Shown here piece by piece: positions 5,163 through 14,770 of a stretch of DNA of 64,000 nt. The notes beneath the pieces were generated by a model. The model was not told the origin of the DNA, did not search any database, and saw only the letters and a list, made by a program, of their open reading frames with translations. Position 1 is the first letter of the stretch. Each line of letters starts with the position of its first letter. Made by a program: the position numbers and the translations under genes. The stretch comes from an uncultured Verrucomicrobiota bacterium (lineage in GTDB: Bacteria > Verrucomicrobiota > Verrucomicrobiia > Verrucomicrobiales > Verrucomicrobiaceae). The DNA lies in NCBI GenBank assembly GCA_903838675.1, contig CAILZI010000193.1, positions 1 to 64,000 on the forward strand, given 5' to 3'.

Positions 5163-7295
5163 ATGACGAAGGGCAGACGGCTCAGTCCAGCATTGGTCGT
5201 TTGGCGCTTCGTCATTGTTTCCTCACTCCTTTGTAGCAGCAAATGCTTCGTGGTGCTGGCTGTCTCGCTTTGCTCGGCTCTGGTTTCGTCATTCGCCGCA
5301 GGCGCTCCCCTCTCCCGCGCCATTGACATCCGCATGCTGCCTTATGAGAACAGTCTGGAAAAATTGCCAGTCGATCTCACCGCCACAATCGGTTTTGTTG
5401 AAAGCGGCGGCACCGCTTTTGTGCAAGATGAGACCGCAGGTACACATCTGCATTTCAAACCCCTGCGCAACGATCTGCGTGTCGGCGATCAGGTGCGCAT
5501 TCAGGGCACCACCACCGCCGGACTTTATTTTCCCGGCGTGGATGTCTCCCAGTTGCAAATCCTGGGTCATGCGGCCCCTCCCTCGGCCGTTCCCGCCAGC
5601 TATGACGACCTCGCCACAGGTCGCTTCCATTACCAACGTGTCATCGTCGAAGGCCTTGGCCGCACCTTGACACCACTCGATGAAAACCGCTCGCTGCTGC
5701 GCCTCGCCATCGGCAGCCGGGTGCTGGAAGTACGGATTGATGCACCGCTCGAAACCGCCCCTGCTCTCATCGATGCCCGCCTCCGCATCACTGCACTCGC
5801 AGCCGGTGGCATCAATGACCGCCGTCAGCTCGTCTTTCCCTACATCCGCGTCACAGATTGGAATGATGTGGAGATAACCAAATCCGCGCCACCGCTCGAA
5901 GCACTGCCCATAACCTCAGTCGTCACTTTGCTGCAATTCGGCGCTGCGAACGAGCCCCACCATCGTTCCCGCATTCGTGGCACTGTGCTTGCCGCCTTCC
6001 CCGATGGCCGCGTTTTTTTGCGCGATGCCACCCCACCGCCACCACCTCGTGAAACGCCGAAGGAGGATCAGCCAAAGCCACTGCAATCCCCCTCCATCGC
6101 GATTCGTCTCGCGGCACCAGTCAATCTCACCCCCGGTCAGCGCGCCGAAATCATCGGCTTTCCTATCATGGCAGGGTTCAGCGCCTCACTGGCTGATGCA
6201 CTCGTGCTTGCCACGGAGCCGGAAGCGCCCCCCTCCGCTTCGGCAGTCTCATTCAAAGAATTCCAGAATGGATCGCACGACGCTGATCTGGTCCGGCTCA
6301 TTGCGCCTGCAGTGCTCAATGATTTCTTCCGCAACGCGGACGGCTTCGAACTCCGCCTCACTTCCGAAGGAACGCCGCTGCGAGCCTTCCTGCTGCAGGC
6401 CAACGCCCCCACCCTCGAAATCGGCACAGCCGTTGAACTCACCGGCATTTGCCTCGTTGAGTCATCAAAGGACCAAGGGTTTCGCTCCCAGGCCGAACGC
6501 GCCTCATTGCTGCTGCGTTCGACAGACGACATTCGGGTGGTGCATTCAGCACCGTTTTGGACTGCAGGACGCCTAGTCATTGCCAGCAGCATTCTTGCAG
6601 GCCTCGTGCTGCTCGCCTTCATTTGGATCGCCGCACAGCGTCGGCAGATCGGCGTCCTAAGCAGCCGCATCGTCCAACAGGCCACGCTCGATGAACGCCA
6701 GCGCATCGCGCGTGAGTTTCATGACACCCTGGAGCAGGAACTCACCGGCCTTTCGCTGCGGCTGGATGCCGCCACGACGCGACCGCTTGAAGACAAAGCA
6801 CGCACCCTCATCGAAACCTCCCGCAGCCTCGTCTCCCGCATTCAAAGTGAAGCGCGCAATCTCGTGGCCGACCTGCGCGACACCGCCCAACTGCATGATC
6901 TCCTCAGCGCGCTGCGGGAAATCCAGGCGCACATGCCGCCAAATGCACCGGCATTGAAGCTCGACATTCATCCCATTCCACCCGTCCCCGGGCCCGTCTC
7001 CCATCACCTGCGTATGATCGCCCAGGAAGCCATCACCAATGCGCTCAAGCACGCGCAGGCCACGGAGATCACGCTGCATCTTTCCGCAACTGCTGACATG
7101 CTAACGCTGCGCATCACCGACAACGGCCGGGGCTTTGCCCCCACTGCCGCCACCACGGGGCAGCCCGGGCACTTCGGCTGCATGGGCATCCGTGAGCGCT
7201 GCCGCAAAATCAACGCCAGCGTGGACTGGCAAAGCCGGCCCGAACAAGGCACGAGTGTCACCGTCCTCCTTCGGGTTGAATCCCTCACTCCCTGA
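5163..7295 (+). CDS. NarL-type sensor histidine kinase with large periplasmic region
   Basis: The product is 710 residues from ATG 5163; an ATG at 5139 overlaps the previous gene's end. An N-terminal signal or TM segment is followed by a periplasmic region of about 400 residues containing OB-fold-like repeats (VQDETAGTHLHF... RVGDQVRIQG at about 75-100, and two similar later units). A TM helix lies at about 468-492. The HisKA_3 dimerisation helix has phospho-acceptor H520 (REFHDTLEQE). The HATPase has its N box at about 622 (EAITNALKHA) and a DNGRGF G box. The response regulator starts 12 nt downstream. The stimulus is unknown. The following 1202-residue cytochrome gene is a candidate target by position only. 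Confidence 0.85.
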   Translation: MTKGRRLSPALVVWRFVIVSSLLCSSKCFVVLAVSLCSALVSSFAAGAPLSRAIDIRMLPYENSLEKLPVDLTATIGFVESGGTAFVQDETAGTHLHFKPLRNDLRVGDQVRIQGTTTAGLYFPGVDVSQLQILGHAAPPSAVPASYDDLATGRFHYQRVIVEGLGRTLTPLDENRSLLRLAIGSRVLEVRIDAPLETAPALIDARLRITALAAGGINDRRQLVFPYIRVTDWNDVEITKSAPPLEALPITSVVTLLQFGAANEPHHRSRIRGTVLAAFPDGRVFLRDATPPPPPRETPKEDQPKPLQSPSIAIRLAAPVNLTPGQRAEIIGFPIMAGFSASLADALVLATEPEAPPSASAVSFKEFQNGSHDADLVRLIAPAVLNDFFRNADGFELRLTSEGTPLRAFLLQANAPTLEIGTAVELTGICLVESSKDQGFRSQAERASLLLRSTDDIRVVHSAPFWTAGRLVIASSILAGLVLLAFIWIAAQRRQIGVLSSRIVQQATLDERQRIAREFHDTLEQELTGLSLRLDAATTRPLEDKARTLIETSRSLVSRIQSEARNLVADLRDTAQLHDLLSALREIQAHMPPNAPALKLDIHPIPPVPGPVSHHLRMIAQEAITNALKHAQATEITLHLSATADMLTLRITDNGRGFAPTAATTGQPGHFGCMGIRERCRKINASVDWQSRPEQGTSVTVLLRVESLTP

Positions 7296-7306
7296 TTTAT
7301 ACCACC

Positions 7307-7933
7307 GTGTCCACCGCTCCCATTTCACTCCTGCTCATCGACGACCACTTTGTCGTCCGCAGCGGCCTTGTTGCCTCGCTGGAGCTTGAAGACGACTTCA
7401 AGGTCGTGGGAGAAACTGACTGCGGTGAAGAGGCCTCGGCGCTGTTTGCCAAAAAGCGGCCGGACGTCGTGCTGATGGATCTGCAGCTCCCCGGCATCAC
7501 CGGCATCGAGGCCACGGCGGCCCTGCTGCGAGACCATGCGAACGCCCGAGTGCTCATCTTCTCCACCTTTGCCCGCGATGATGAAATCCAGGCGGCACTC
7601 AAAGCGGGTGCCCTCGGCTATCTGCAAAAGTCCGCCTCGCGTACCGATCTGCTAGCCGCCATCCGCACCGTCGCCAAAGGCGAACGCAGTCTGCCGGAGG
7701 ACATCGCCCAACGGCTCAAAGACCGCCTGGCGGAACCGGAGATCACCCCACGCGAGCGCGAGATCCTCGCCCTCGTGACCCGCGGCAATGCCAACAAAGA
7801 AATCGCCGCCATCCTCGGCATTGGCGAGGACACCGTGAAGCAGCATGTCAGCCGCATTCTCATGAAGCTCAAAGTCAACGACCGTGCCCAGGCCACTGCG
7901 GAGGCCATCCGCCGGGGACTGGTGCAGGTGTAG
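7307..7933 (+). CDS. NarL/FixJ-family response regulator
   Basis: The product is 208 residues with GTG start. The receiver domain (about 6-120) has the acidic pair D12-D13, phospho-acceptor D58 (VVLMDLQLPG) and K108. A LuxR-type HTH occupies about 143-206 (ITPREREILALVTRGNANKE, IAAILGIGEDTVKQHVSRIL). It forms an operon with the preceding kinase (11-nt gap) and is thus its likely partner. It is a DNA-binding transcription regulator; its targets are not shown by the sequence. Confidence 0.92.
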   Translation: MSTAPISLLLIDDHFVVRSGLVASLELEDDFKVVGETDCGEEASALFAKKRPDVVLMDLQLPGITGIEATAALLRDHANARVLIFSTFARDDEIQAALKAGALGYLQKSASRTDLLAAIRTVAKGERSLPEDIAQRLKDRLAEPEITPREREILALVTRGNANKEIAAILGIGEDTVKQHVSRILMKLKVNDRAQATAEAIRRGLVQV

Positions 7934-7960
7934 CACGCCGACCCAGGCAGGAAGCGAATG

Positions 7961-7999
7961 CCCCCACACGAAAGTGGGGTGCCCGAAATGCTGAAAGTG
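7961..7999 (+). promoter_or_regulatory. GAAA-tetraloop hairpin and second GAAAGTG upstream of the cytochrome gene
   Basis: CAC (7967-7969), a GAAA loop, GTG (7974-7976), then CCC/GGG (7963-7965 with 7977-7979) around a bulged A form a short hairpin. GAAAGTG occurs again at 7993-7999. A closely similar arrangement lies just upstream of the DUF1501 gene (19516-19547). It could be an RNA structure in the leader, a weak terminator for the upstream operon, or a protein-binding site. Confidence 0.4.
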
Positions 8000-8024
8000 G
8001 CAGCGAACGGGCGTTGATAGGGGC

Positions 8025-11000
8025 ATGACGCGCCCTGTCTCCGTATTTGCCACATTCCTGCTCACCGCCCTCGCCTCTGCTCAAAACGACAGCGGCGGCA
8101 ATGACACGACGGACAAACCGATCGCTCGGCCGGTCATGCAGTGGCGTTTTGAAGATGCAAAAGATCCCGGCCCGCGTGCGCCAAACTTTCCTGCATTCAC
8201 GAAGGACAACACCGCGCAGCGGTTCAATGGCGACGGCAAGAAAACCGCCATCACTATCAAGGATACCGAAGATTTGCGCTTCAGGCTGAATGAGACCATC
8301 ACGCTGGAAGCGTGGGTGAAGGTGGCGGATCTCAGTGGCACTCCCTACATCGTCGGCAAGGGCCGCCTCGGAACGAAGGAGTTTGGTGCGGAAAATCAAA
8401 ACTATGCGCTGCGGCTGCAGACGGCCAAGGGCGGCGCGCAGATCGGCTTCCTGTTTCACAGCGCCGATGTGCCCGGCAAAAAAGGCGACTGGCACCGCTG
8501 GTGGTCCAAGGACATGCTGCCGAGCCTCGGCTGGCACCACATCGCCGTGACTTACACCTTCGGCAAACTCAAGAGCATCAAGGGCTTCATTGACGGACGT
8601 GAAACCGACGGTGTGTGGGACATGGGTGGTGAGACGGATCGTGCGCCGGTCAACGACGGCGACGCTCTCATGATCGGCAGCGGCTCCACACTGGCGGCCT
8701 CTCATTCGCTAAACGGCTGGCTTGATGATGTAGCGGTCTATCGTGGTCCTCTCGACGTCATAGCGCTGAAAGCGAAGTATCAGTTCGTACCACCTCCGCC
8801 ACCCATCGCGAAGAAGGAAGTGCCCGCCGGTCGCGTGCTGGTGCAACTGGCCGAAGAAGGCATGCCCGACGCAAATGCCTGGCCGAGCGAGCACCCCAAA
8901 GTTGGCGAGACCTACACGGAAGATGTGTTCGGCTTCTTCGAGGTACCGCAAAAGTATGTGGATACCGGAGTGCGCGGTGAGCGACATGTCCCCTTCCTCC
9001 TGCGTGCGGCGGCCAGTGTGACCTTCCCGAAGGGCAAACACCGCCTGCTGCTCCGCGCACGTGGTGCCACCAATCTCTACATCGACAACAAGATGATCCT
9101 CACGACGCCATTCCCGCCGAATGACAGCGATGGCCATCACCTTGTGGCGGATCAGCACGAGTATCTCGACCTCGGCCCTGACTTCCGTTTTGTGCCGCCG
9201 GGCAATCGTGAATCCTGGTGCGAGTTTGAGGGCACGGGCAAGCCACAGTTCATCGTGCTTGAGACACTGGTGGGCAGCTTCGCCGGAAAGGCGGTGCGCC
9301 GCCCCGAACTCGGCGAGACCGTCGTCGCGTGGTCGCCAAAAGGCAGTGAAACATGGAAGCTGGTCACGCCCGGCAAGCGCGAGGTGGCCTACAACGATGC
9401 TGGATGGGCAGCCTACGAGCACGAACGCAACGCGCACTACGCGGAGGTGAATGCAAAGAAGCGCGCCGAGCTGCGTGCGCAGTCCGCGCCGTTCTGGGCC
9501 ACACGCCGCAAGGCAGCAGAAGCTTGGCTGGCAAAAAATCCTGCCGGCGTAGGAAGCATTGATGCGTTCATCGCCGCGAAAATCGACAGCGTGAAGTCTC
9601 AGGACGCACACAAAGGCAGCATCGACTACTTCAAAGACATCCAACCAATCTTGGAAGCCAAATGCACCGAGTGCCACCGCGGCGCGAAGGCCAAAGGTGG
9701 CCTGCACCTCGACTCACTCGCTGACGCAATCAAAGGCGGCAAATCAGACGGTGCCGCCGTCGATCCCGGCAAGCCGGATCACAGCTCCATCATCGCCCGC
9801 ATCACTTCGGCGGATGAGGACGAGGTCATGCCACCCAAGGGCAAGCCGCTGACCAAGCCTGAGGTCGCGCTGCTCACCACCTGGATCAAGGAAGGAGCAC
9901 ACTGGCCGGACATTCGTGCCGATCACCTCACGCTCACGCCGCTGACGGATGACCTCACTTTCCTGCGCCGGGTGTATCTCGATACCGTGGGTGTGCCGCC
10001 GTCGCTGGAGGAGATCGCTGCATTTGAAAAGAATCCGGACCGCAAAGCGGCCATTGACAAACTCCTCGCCGACTCGCGCTGGGCAGACAACTGGATGGGC
10101 TACTGGCAGGATGTACTCGCGGAGAATCCGAACATTCTCAATCCCACGCTGAACAACACCGGGCCCTTCCGCTGGTGGTTGTATGAGTCGCTGCAGGATA
10201 ACAAGCCGATGGATTTCTTTGTCACGGAACTCCTGCGCATGCGCGGCAGCGAACGCCTGGGAGGACCGGCAGGGTTTGGCACGGCTTCGCAAAACGATGT
10301 GCCGATGGCAGCCAAGGGCACCATCGTCAGCACCGCCTTCCTCGGCGTGGAAATGAAGTGCGCACGCTGCCATGACTCGCCCACCGGCAAATCGTTGCAG
10401 CAGGACCTCTTCGAACTCGCCGCCATGCTCGGCACCAAGGAGATCGAGGTGCCAAAGACCAGCAGTGTGCCGATGGACAAGATCCACGCCGGTGGCCGCA
10501 AGCCATTGATTCAAGTGACACTGCAACCAGGCACCAAGGTGCAGCCGAAGTGGCCCTTTGCGGAGTTCTGCGATGAAGCCGCCGCAAAACTCGCGGAAGA
10601 TCCGAAGGACAGCCGCGATGTGCTGGCCGCCATGATCACCGCGCCGCAGAACGAGCGCTTTGCTCAAGTCATTGCGAACCGCGTGTGGGCACGCTTCATG
10701 GGCCGTGGCATTGTCGAACCCATCGAAGACTGGGAGAAGGGCAAGCCCACACATCCTGAGCTGCTGAAATGGTTGGGACGTGAATTCGTCAGCGGTGGTT
10801 ATGACCTGAAGCACCTCGCGCGCCTCATCTTGAACAGTCAGGCCTACCAGCGCGCCACCGACCCAACCTTGAAGCAGACCAGCCCTCTCTTCACCAGCCC
10901 TGCGCCACGGCGTCTGCAGGCCGAGCAGATTGTGGACTCACTCTTCGCCGCCACCGGCAAGCCCTTCCACACCGAGGAAGTCTGCCTCGACATCGACAAC

Positions 11001-11633
11001 ACCCGCGATCTCAAAAACGCCATCCACCTTGGCAAGCCATACCGCAGCTGGATGCTCACCAGCACCAGCAACGAGCGCGATCGCCCCAGCCTCGCACTGC
11101 CCCGCATCCAGGCCGTCACCGACGTGCTCGGTGCCTTTGGCTGGCGTGGTTCGCGTCAAGACCCCATCAGCAAACGCGACGCCGACCCGAATGTGCTGCA
11201 GCCCGCCATCCTCAGCAACGGCACCCTGGGCATCTGGCTCACGCGCTTGAGCAACGACCACGGCATCACCACCCTCGCGCTGCAAAGCGAGTCGCTCGAT
11301 CAGTTCATCGATCAACTTTTCCTCAAGCTACTCACACGTCATCCGAGTGCGGAAGAACGAGCGCTTTACACGAAGCATCTCAGCGCTGGCTTCGACACAC
11401 GCATCCAGCCAGCAGCTAGGCGCGAGCCTCCGGCCACCACACGCACTCGCGAAAAATATGTGAGCTGGTCCAACCACCTCGACGGTGAAGCCACCACTGT
11501 CCGCATGGCCCAGGAAGCCGCAGCCCGTGCCGGTGATCCGCCCACGGAAAAGCTCGATACCCAGTGGCGCACTCGCATGGAAGACGTGCTCTGGGCGCTG
11601 CTGAACGCGCCGGAGTGGGAGTTTAGCCCGTAA
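8025..11633 (+). CDS. LamG / PSCyt1 / DUF1549 / DUF1553 secreted cytochrome protein
   Basis: The product is 1202 residues with a short signal peptide (VFATFLLTALASAQ). Residues about 40-245 are a concanavalin/LamG-type domain (LNETITLEAWVKVADLSGTP, LNGWLDDVAVYRG). A planctomycete-type cytochrome c domain PSCyt1 has haem motif CTECH (C547, C550, H551). DUF1549 (PSCyt2) begins at about 640 and contains a second CxxCH (CARCH, C779-H783). DUF1553 (PSD1) fills the C-terminus (ANRVWARFMGRGIVEPIEDW). Such proteins are typical of Planctomycetes and Verrucomicrobia and are thought to act outside the cytoplasm, perhaps in polymer oxidation; the activity is not established. The usual partner, a DUF1501 protein, lies 8 kb downstream rather than adjacent. 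Confidence 0.9.
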   Translation: MTRPVSVFATFLLTALASAQNDSGGNDTTDKPIARPVMQWRFEDAKDPGPRAPNFPAFTKDNTAQRFNGDGKKTAITIKDTEDLRFRLNETITLEAWVKVADLSGTPYIVGKGRLGTKEFGAENQNYALRLQTAKGGAQIGFLFHSADVPGKKGDWHRWWSKDMLPSLGWHHIAVTYTFGKLKSIKGFIDGRETDGVWDMGGETDRAPVNDGDALMIGSGSTLAASHSLNGWLDDVAVYRGPLDVIALKAKYQFVPPPPPIAKKEVPAGRVLVQLAEEGMPDANAWPSEHPKVGETYTEDVFGFFEVPQKYVDTGVRGERHVPFLLRAAASVTFPKGKHRLLLRARGATNLYIDNKMILTTPFPPNDSDGHHLVADQHEYLDLGPDFRFVPPGNRESWCEFEGTGKPQFIVLETLVGSFAGKAVRRPELGETVVAWSPKGSETWKLVTPGKREVAYNDAGWAAYEHERNAHYAEVNAKKRAELRAQSAPFWATRRKAAEAWLAKNPAGVGSIDAFIAAKIDSVKSQDAHKGSIDYFKDIQPILEAKCTECHRGAKAKGGLHLDSLADAIKGGKSDGAAVDPGKPDHSSIIARITSADEDEVMPPKGKPLTKPEVALLTTWIKEGAHWPDIRADHLTLTPLTDDLTFLRRVYLDTVGVPPSLEEIAAFEKNPDRKAAIDKLLADSRWADNWMGYWQDVLAENPNILNPTLNNTGPFRWWLYESLQDNKPMDFFVTELLRMRGSERLGGPAGFGTASQNDVPMAAKGTIVSTAFLGVEMKCARCHDSPTGKSLQQDLFELAAMLGTKEIEVPKTSSVPMDKIHAGGRKPLIQVTLQPGTKVQPKWPFAEFCDEAAAKLAEDPKDSRDVLAAMITAPQNERFAQVIANRVWARFMGRGIVEPIEDWEKGKPTHPELLKWLGREFVSGGYDLKHLARLILNSQAYQRATDPTLKQTSPLFTSPAPRRLQAEQIVDSLFAATGKPFHTEEVCLDIDNTRDLKNAIHLGKPYRSWMLTSTSNERDRPSLALPRIQAVTDVLGAFGWRGSRQDPISKRDADPNVLQPAILSNGTLGIWLTRLSNDHGITTLALQSESLDQFIDQLFLKLLTRHPSAEERALYTKHLSAGFDTRIQPAARREPPATTRTREKYVSWSNHLDGEATTVRMAQEAAARAGDPPTEKLDTQWRTRMEDVLWALLNAPEWEFSP

Positions 11634-11718
11634 GATTGTCCAGTTGCGCCACAACTGGTCCCGGTTCTCAACACACATGGCACTTGAGCCAGCACAGGCC
11701 CGTGACTAAAACCTTTTC

Positions 11719-12441
11719 ATGCTTTCGAAGCTAAAAAAACTTTTCAGCTCCAAGCCGCCGGCCAAGGCAGCCGAAGCCCCCTTCGGCGCATCTCTGCATT
11801 GGATAGCAGCAGATAAAAATCCGTGGGGCGTCCGCATTCTGGATTGCAGGCCTGTCAGCACAGGCTGGAGATCGACCACCGCAGACCCATCCATTGCCAA
11901 ATCCTTTCTACAGCTTCGCCATGCCGACGGCCGCGCTCATCTCCAGGCCGAGCCACTGCCTGTACAGGTGTCCGGAGAATTCACCCTCCCCGTTCCCGAA
12001 CTGCCACCCCAGGGCTGCTTCTCATCCGCCCGGCAGATGGAAGAAAAGTGGGACCTGTTCCACTTCGACAACCGCCTGTTCATCTCACGCAGTTGGACAG
12101 GGATGCTCAGCTACACCGCCAGCCTACACTGCGATGGAAACAGCCTCCATGTGTCAGACATTCGTGCCACGCCGCTGTATGAAAACGAGCACCTGCTCAG
12201 GGAGCTGCACTTCATCCTGCGCGCGTATGGAAACCGCGTCATCATGCCGCATCCACTGCCCGTCAACCTTGCTCCGGATGACAGCATCGCCAGCAAGGAG
12301 CAAATAGCGCTCCACACCTTCAACTCCTACGGCTCTTTCGGCTGGTTCGGCACCTTTGAAGACACGATCCCTCTCAGAGAAATAGCCCGCAGCGATCTAG
12401 CTGAATGGATCAAACGACAGGCGAAGAACAGCAACGACTAA
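11719..12441 (+). CDS. Hypothetical protein, no recognised domain
   Basis: The product is 240 residues. A short basic N-terminus (MLSKLKKLFSSK) with amphipathic character could touch the membrane, but no signal peptide or TM helix is evident. The body is mixed alpha/beta with several Trp residues (SLHWIAADKNPWGVRILDCR, SYGSFGWFGTFEDT). I do not recognise the family. It is monocistronic: a perfect seven-base hairpin (11640-11646 with 11652-11658) separates it from the cytochrome gene, and a palindromic repeat region follows. Confidence 0.65.
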   Translation: MLSKLKKLFSSKPPAKAAEAPFGASLHWIAADKNPWGVRILDCRPVSTGWRSTTADPSIAKSFLQLRHADGRAHLQAEPLPVQVSGEFTLPVPELPPQGCFSSARQMEEKWDLFHFDNRLFISRSWTGMLSYTASLHCDGNSLHVSDIRATPLYENEHLLRELHFILRAYGNRVIMPHPLPVNLAPDDSIASKEQIALHTFNSYGSFGWFGTFEDTIPLREIARSDLAEWIKRQAKNSND

Positions 12442-12478
12442 GCCTCAATTGCATTGGCTCCTGGAGGGAGCCGAGAGA

Positions 12479-12574
12479 TTAGCCGGTGGTGCAGCGAGGC
12501 TCTGCGAGCGAGAACCACCCGGCTAACCCACCACACACGTCTGAAAGATCAACGTCGCATACCGGAGGTATGCG
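12479..12574. repeat. Double palindromic (REP-like) element in a 355-bp gene-free gap
   Basis: The gap 12442-12796 has no convincing gene. It contains a long imperfect palindrome, TTAGCCGGTGGT (12479-12490) with ACCACCCGGCTAA (12514-12526), an inner GCAG/CTGC stem, and a second perfect hairpin, CGCATACC/GGTATGCG (12556-12563 with 12567-12574). The layout resembles dispersed REP-type elements of environmental bacteria. No second copy was seen in this window, so the repeat nature is inferred from structure. The rest of the gap shows nothing further. Confidence 0.5.
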
Positions 12575-12796
12575 AGAGTCGCTCGCAGCCCCCCGTCCCT
12601 CGATCAAAGCCCCAGCCCCCATGCCATCCCCTCGCACGTACGTAGTTGATGCGCTTCGCTCCCCTTCGGGTTCACTCCAGCTCTCCAACCCGCTCCACCG
12701 CCTGCGTCGCATTCATCTCCTTCTCCACCAGCTCGTTCGGCACCTCGGCCAGAGCCGTCCACCGGCGTCTTCCGACGGTTCTTCACGCTCACGCTT

Positions 12797-13531
12797 CTAC
12801 AGTCCCTTTTGCTTCCGAAACAGCGCTGCCTGCCTTCGCGAGATCTCCACTTTATCTCCTGACGCCAGCGTGGCCTGCAAACCGCCGCTGAACCATTCGG
12901 TTACGTCGGTGATGGCCCGGGTGTTGATGACCTGGGCACGATTCGCACGAAAAAACAGCGGCAGGTTCAGCCGCTGCTCCAACGCGCCGAGCGCGCGCGG
13001 CAGCAGCACCTTTCCTCCTTCAAAAAACACATGCGTGTAGTTCCCCTCCGACTGCAGCAGATAGATCGAACGAACGGGCACAAACCACGTGCGGTGCTCG
13101 CCTTTGAGCAGCACGCGGTCCGTCTCACGCAGCGGCGGCTCATCCTGCGCAGTAGCTTCGGCATCCGACGATGTCGCAGGATCATGCAGCTTCTGAATGG
13201 CGGCTGCGAGCCGTGCGGGATCGACGGGCTTCAACAGATAACCCACCGCATTCACCTCAAAGGCACGCAACGCATGCGCGTCATATGCCGTGCAAAAAAT
13301 CACCTGCGGACTGAGCCCCGCCGCGCTCATGGCATTCACAAATTCGAAGCCGTCCATCTCTGGCATCTGGATATCGAGGAAAAGGACGTCCGGCTTGAGC
13401 GTTGGCAGCAGGCTTAGCGCGGCATGGCCGCTGTCGGCTTCGCCAACGACTTCGATTTCGTGATGCGCCTCCAGCAGCCGGCGCATCTCGCGGCGGGCCA
13501 TGCGTTCGTCGTCAATGAGAAGGGCTTTCAC
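12797..13531 (-). CDS. LytTR-family response regulator
   Basis: The product is 244 residues. The receiver domain (about 1-120) has D8-D9, phospho-acceptor D53 (FLDIQMPEMD) and K101. The C-terminal LytTR DNA-binding domain (about 140-240) is recognised by SIYLLQSEGNYTHVFFEGGK and FRANRAQVINTRAITDV. The ATG overlaps the stop of the kinase gene by 4 nt (13528-13531), so they form one operon. The products of the divergent efflux operon are its likely targets, because LytTR-type boxes lie between the two operons. Confidence 0.92.
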   Translation of the reverse strand: MKALLIDDERMARREMRRLLEAHHEIEVVGEADSGHAALSLLPTLKPDVLFLDIQMPEMDGFEFVNAMSAAGLSPQVIFCTAYDAHALRAFEVNAVGYLLKPVDPARLAAAIQKLHDPATSSDAEATAQDEPPLRETDRVLLKGEHRTWFVPVRSIYLLQSEGNYTHVFFEGGKVLLPRALGALEQRLNLPLFFRANRAQVINTRAITDVTEWFSGGLQATLASGDKVEISRRQAALFRKQKGL

Positions 13532-14697
13532 GGTTGCTGAGGTTGCGGGAGGCAGACGGAGGCCTCCACTCCGTCGGAAGTTTGGCTGAGGGTCATGGAA
13601 GCTGAGCTGCCAAACAGCAGCGAGAGCCGCTCTCGCGTATGGGCGATGCCAATGCCGCCTTTGCCCTGCCAGTTTTCACCCAGGGTGCCTGAGTTCTGAA
13701 CATGGAGGCAGAGACCGGCCTGGCCGAGGCTGGCCTCGTAGCGCAAAAAGCCGGGGCCCAGCCTCGCGGCCACTCCGTGCTTGACGGCGTTCTCCACCAG
13801 CGTGACGAACAGCAGCGGTGGAATGAGCGCTTTTTCACAACCGACGTCCACGTGCCGCTTAACCTGCAGCCTGTCGCCGTAGCGGGCGAGCTCGAGGTCC
13901 AGCAGGGCATTGACCGCAGTGAGTTCATCGCGCAAGGGGATGAGCTTGCGGTCGCTAGAGGTCAGGGAGGCACGAAGCACGAGGGAGAGCTGCGTCACGG
14001 CATCACGCGCGTGCTTCGGGTTTTCATCAATGAGCGCACGGAGGGTGTTGAGGGAGTTGAAGAGGAAGTGTGGATTGAGCTGCGTGGCGATGGTCTGCAG
14101 GCGCGCCTCCTTGATGGCGGCGGTATGGCGCAGGGAAGTGACCTCAATCTGGTGCAACCGCGTAAAGGCCTGGCAAGCGTAGTAAAGCGCGGCCCAAACG
14201 CCCAGCAGGAAGAGGGACACGGCACCGGTGGTGATCAGCTCCATAAGCAGTCTTTTGCCTGCGACAGCCGCCCCCATGCCCTGCGCGGCGAGGAACCCGC
14301 GGAGGGCATTGATGACTACAGAGGTGCCGACCGCAAAGCCTACGCAGGAGAGCAGCACCACGGGGACCAGCCGCCTGAGAGGGAGCAGATCCCAACGGTG
14401 CCTGAGGGAGATCAGGTGCAGCCGGTGCGTGGCCACGATGCCGCAGACGATCATGGCAATATTTTGAATCCACATCAGCGGCTGCAGTGCGGCGAAGGCC
14501 CGACTGAGCGCCTCTGCCCTGGCGGGGGAGTCATCATCAAAGGCGATGGCGGGCGGGCCGGATAGAAGCGTGACGGTAACGGTCAGGGCAAACAAAGCCC
14601 AGAAGCCGGTCTGCATGAAGCGGTAGCCACGTCCGGCAAAGGGCGGAGTGCTGCTGACGCCGGTGTTTACGTCGCTGCTTTGGGTAGCCTCGTTCAT
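13528..14697 (-). CDS. LytS/YehU-type sensor histidine kinase
   Basis: The product is 389 residues from ATG 14697; the frame is open further upstream but is not protein-like there. Four hydrophobic segments occur at about 30-50, 75-95, 108-135 and 150-180. A His_kinase (PF06580) domain follows with H210 in LNPHFLFNSLN, and then a degenerate HATPase (VENAVKHGVAARLGPGF, GKGGIGIAHTRERL). The kinase is coupled to the LytTR regulator by a 4-nt overlap. It is divergent from the outer-membrane-factor/MacAB-like operon, suggesting that it senses a membrane or export-related signal. Confidence 0.88.
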   Translation of the reverse strand: MNEATQSSDVNTGVSSTPPFAGRGYRFMQTGFWALFALTVTVTLLSGPPAIAFDDDSPARAEALSRAFAALQPLMWIQNIAMIVCGIVATHRLHLISLRHRWDLLPLRRLVPVVLLSCVGFAVGTSVVINALRGFLAAQGMGAAVAGKRLLMELITTGAVSLFLLGVWAALYYACQAFTRLHQIEVTSLRHTAAIKEARLQTIATQLNPHFLFNSLNTLRALIDENPKHARDAVTQLSLVLRASLTSSDRKLIPLRDELTAVNALLDLELARYGDRLQVKRHVDVGCEKALIPPLLFVTLVENAVKHGVAARLGPGFLRYEASLGQAGLCLHVQNSGTLGENWQGKGGIGIAHTRERLSLLFGSSASMTLSQTSDGVEASVCLPQPQQP

Positions 14698-14770
14698 TTT
14701 ATTTCTCCGCAAGTCTGTGCCACACACGACGAAAAGCCAGCATGCAATGACAAGCCAGCCTCCTGCCGTG

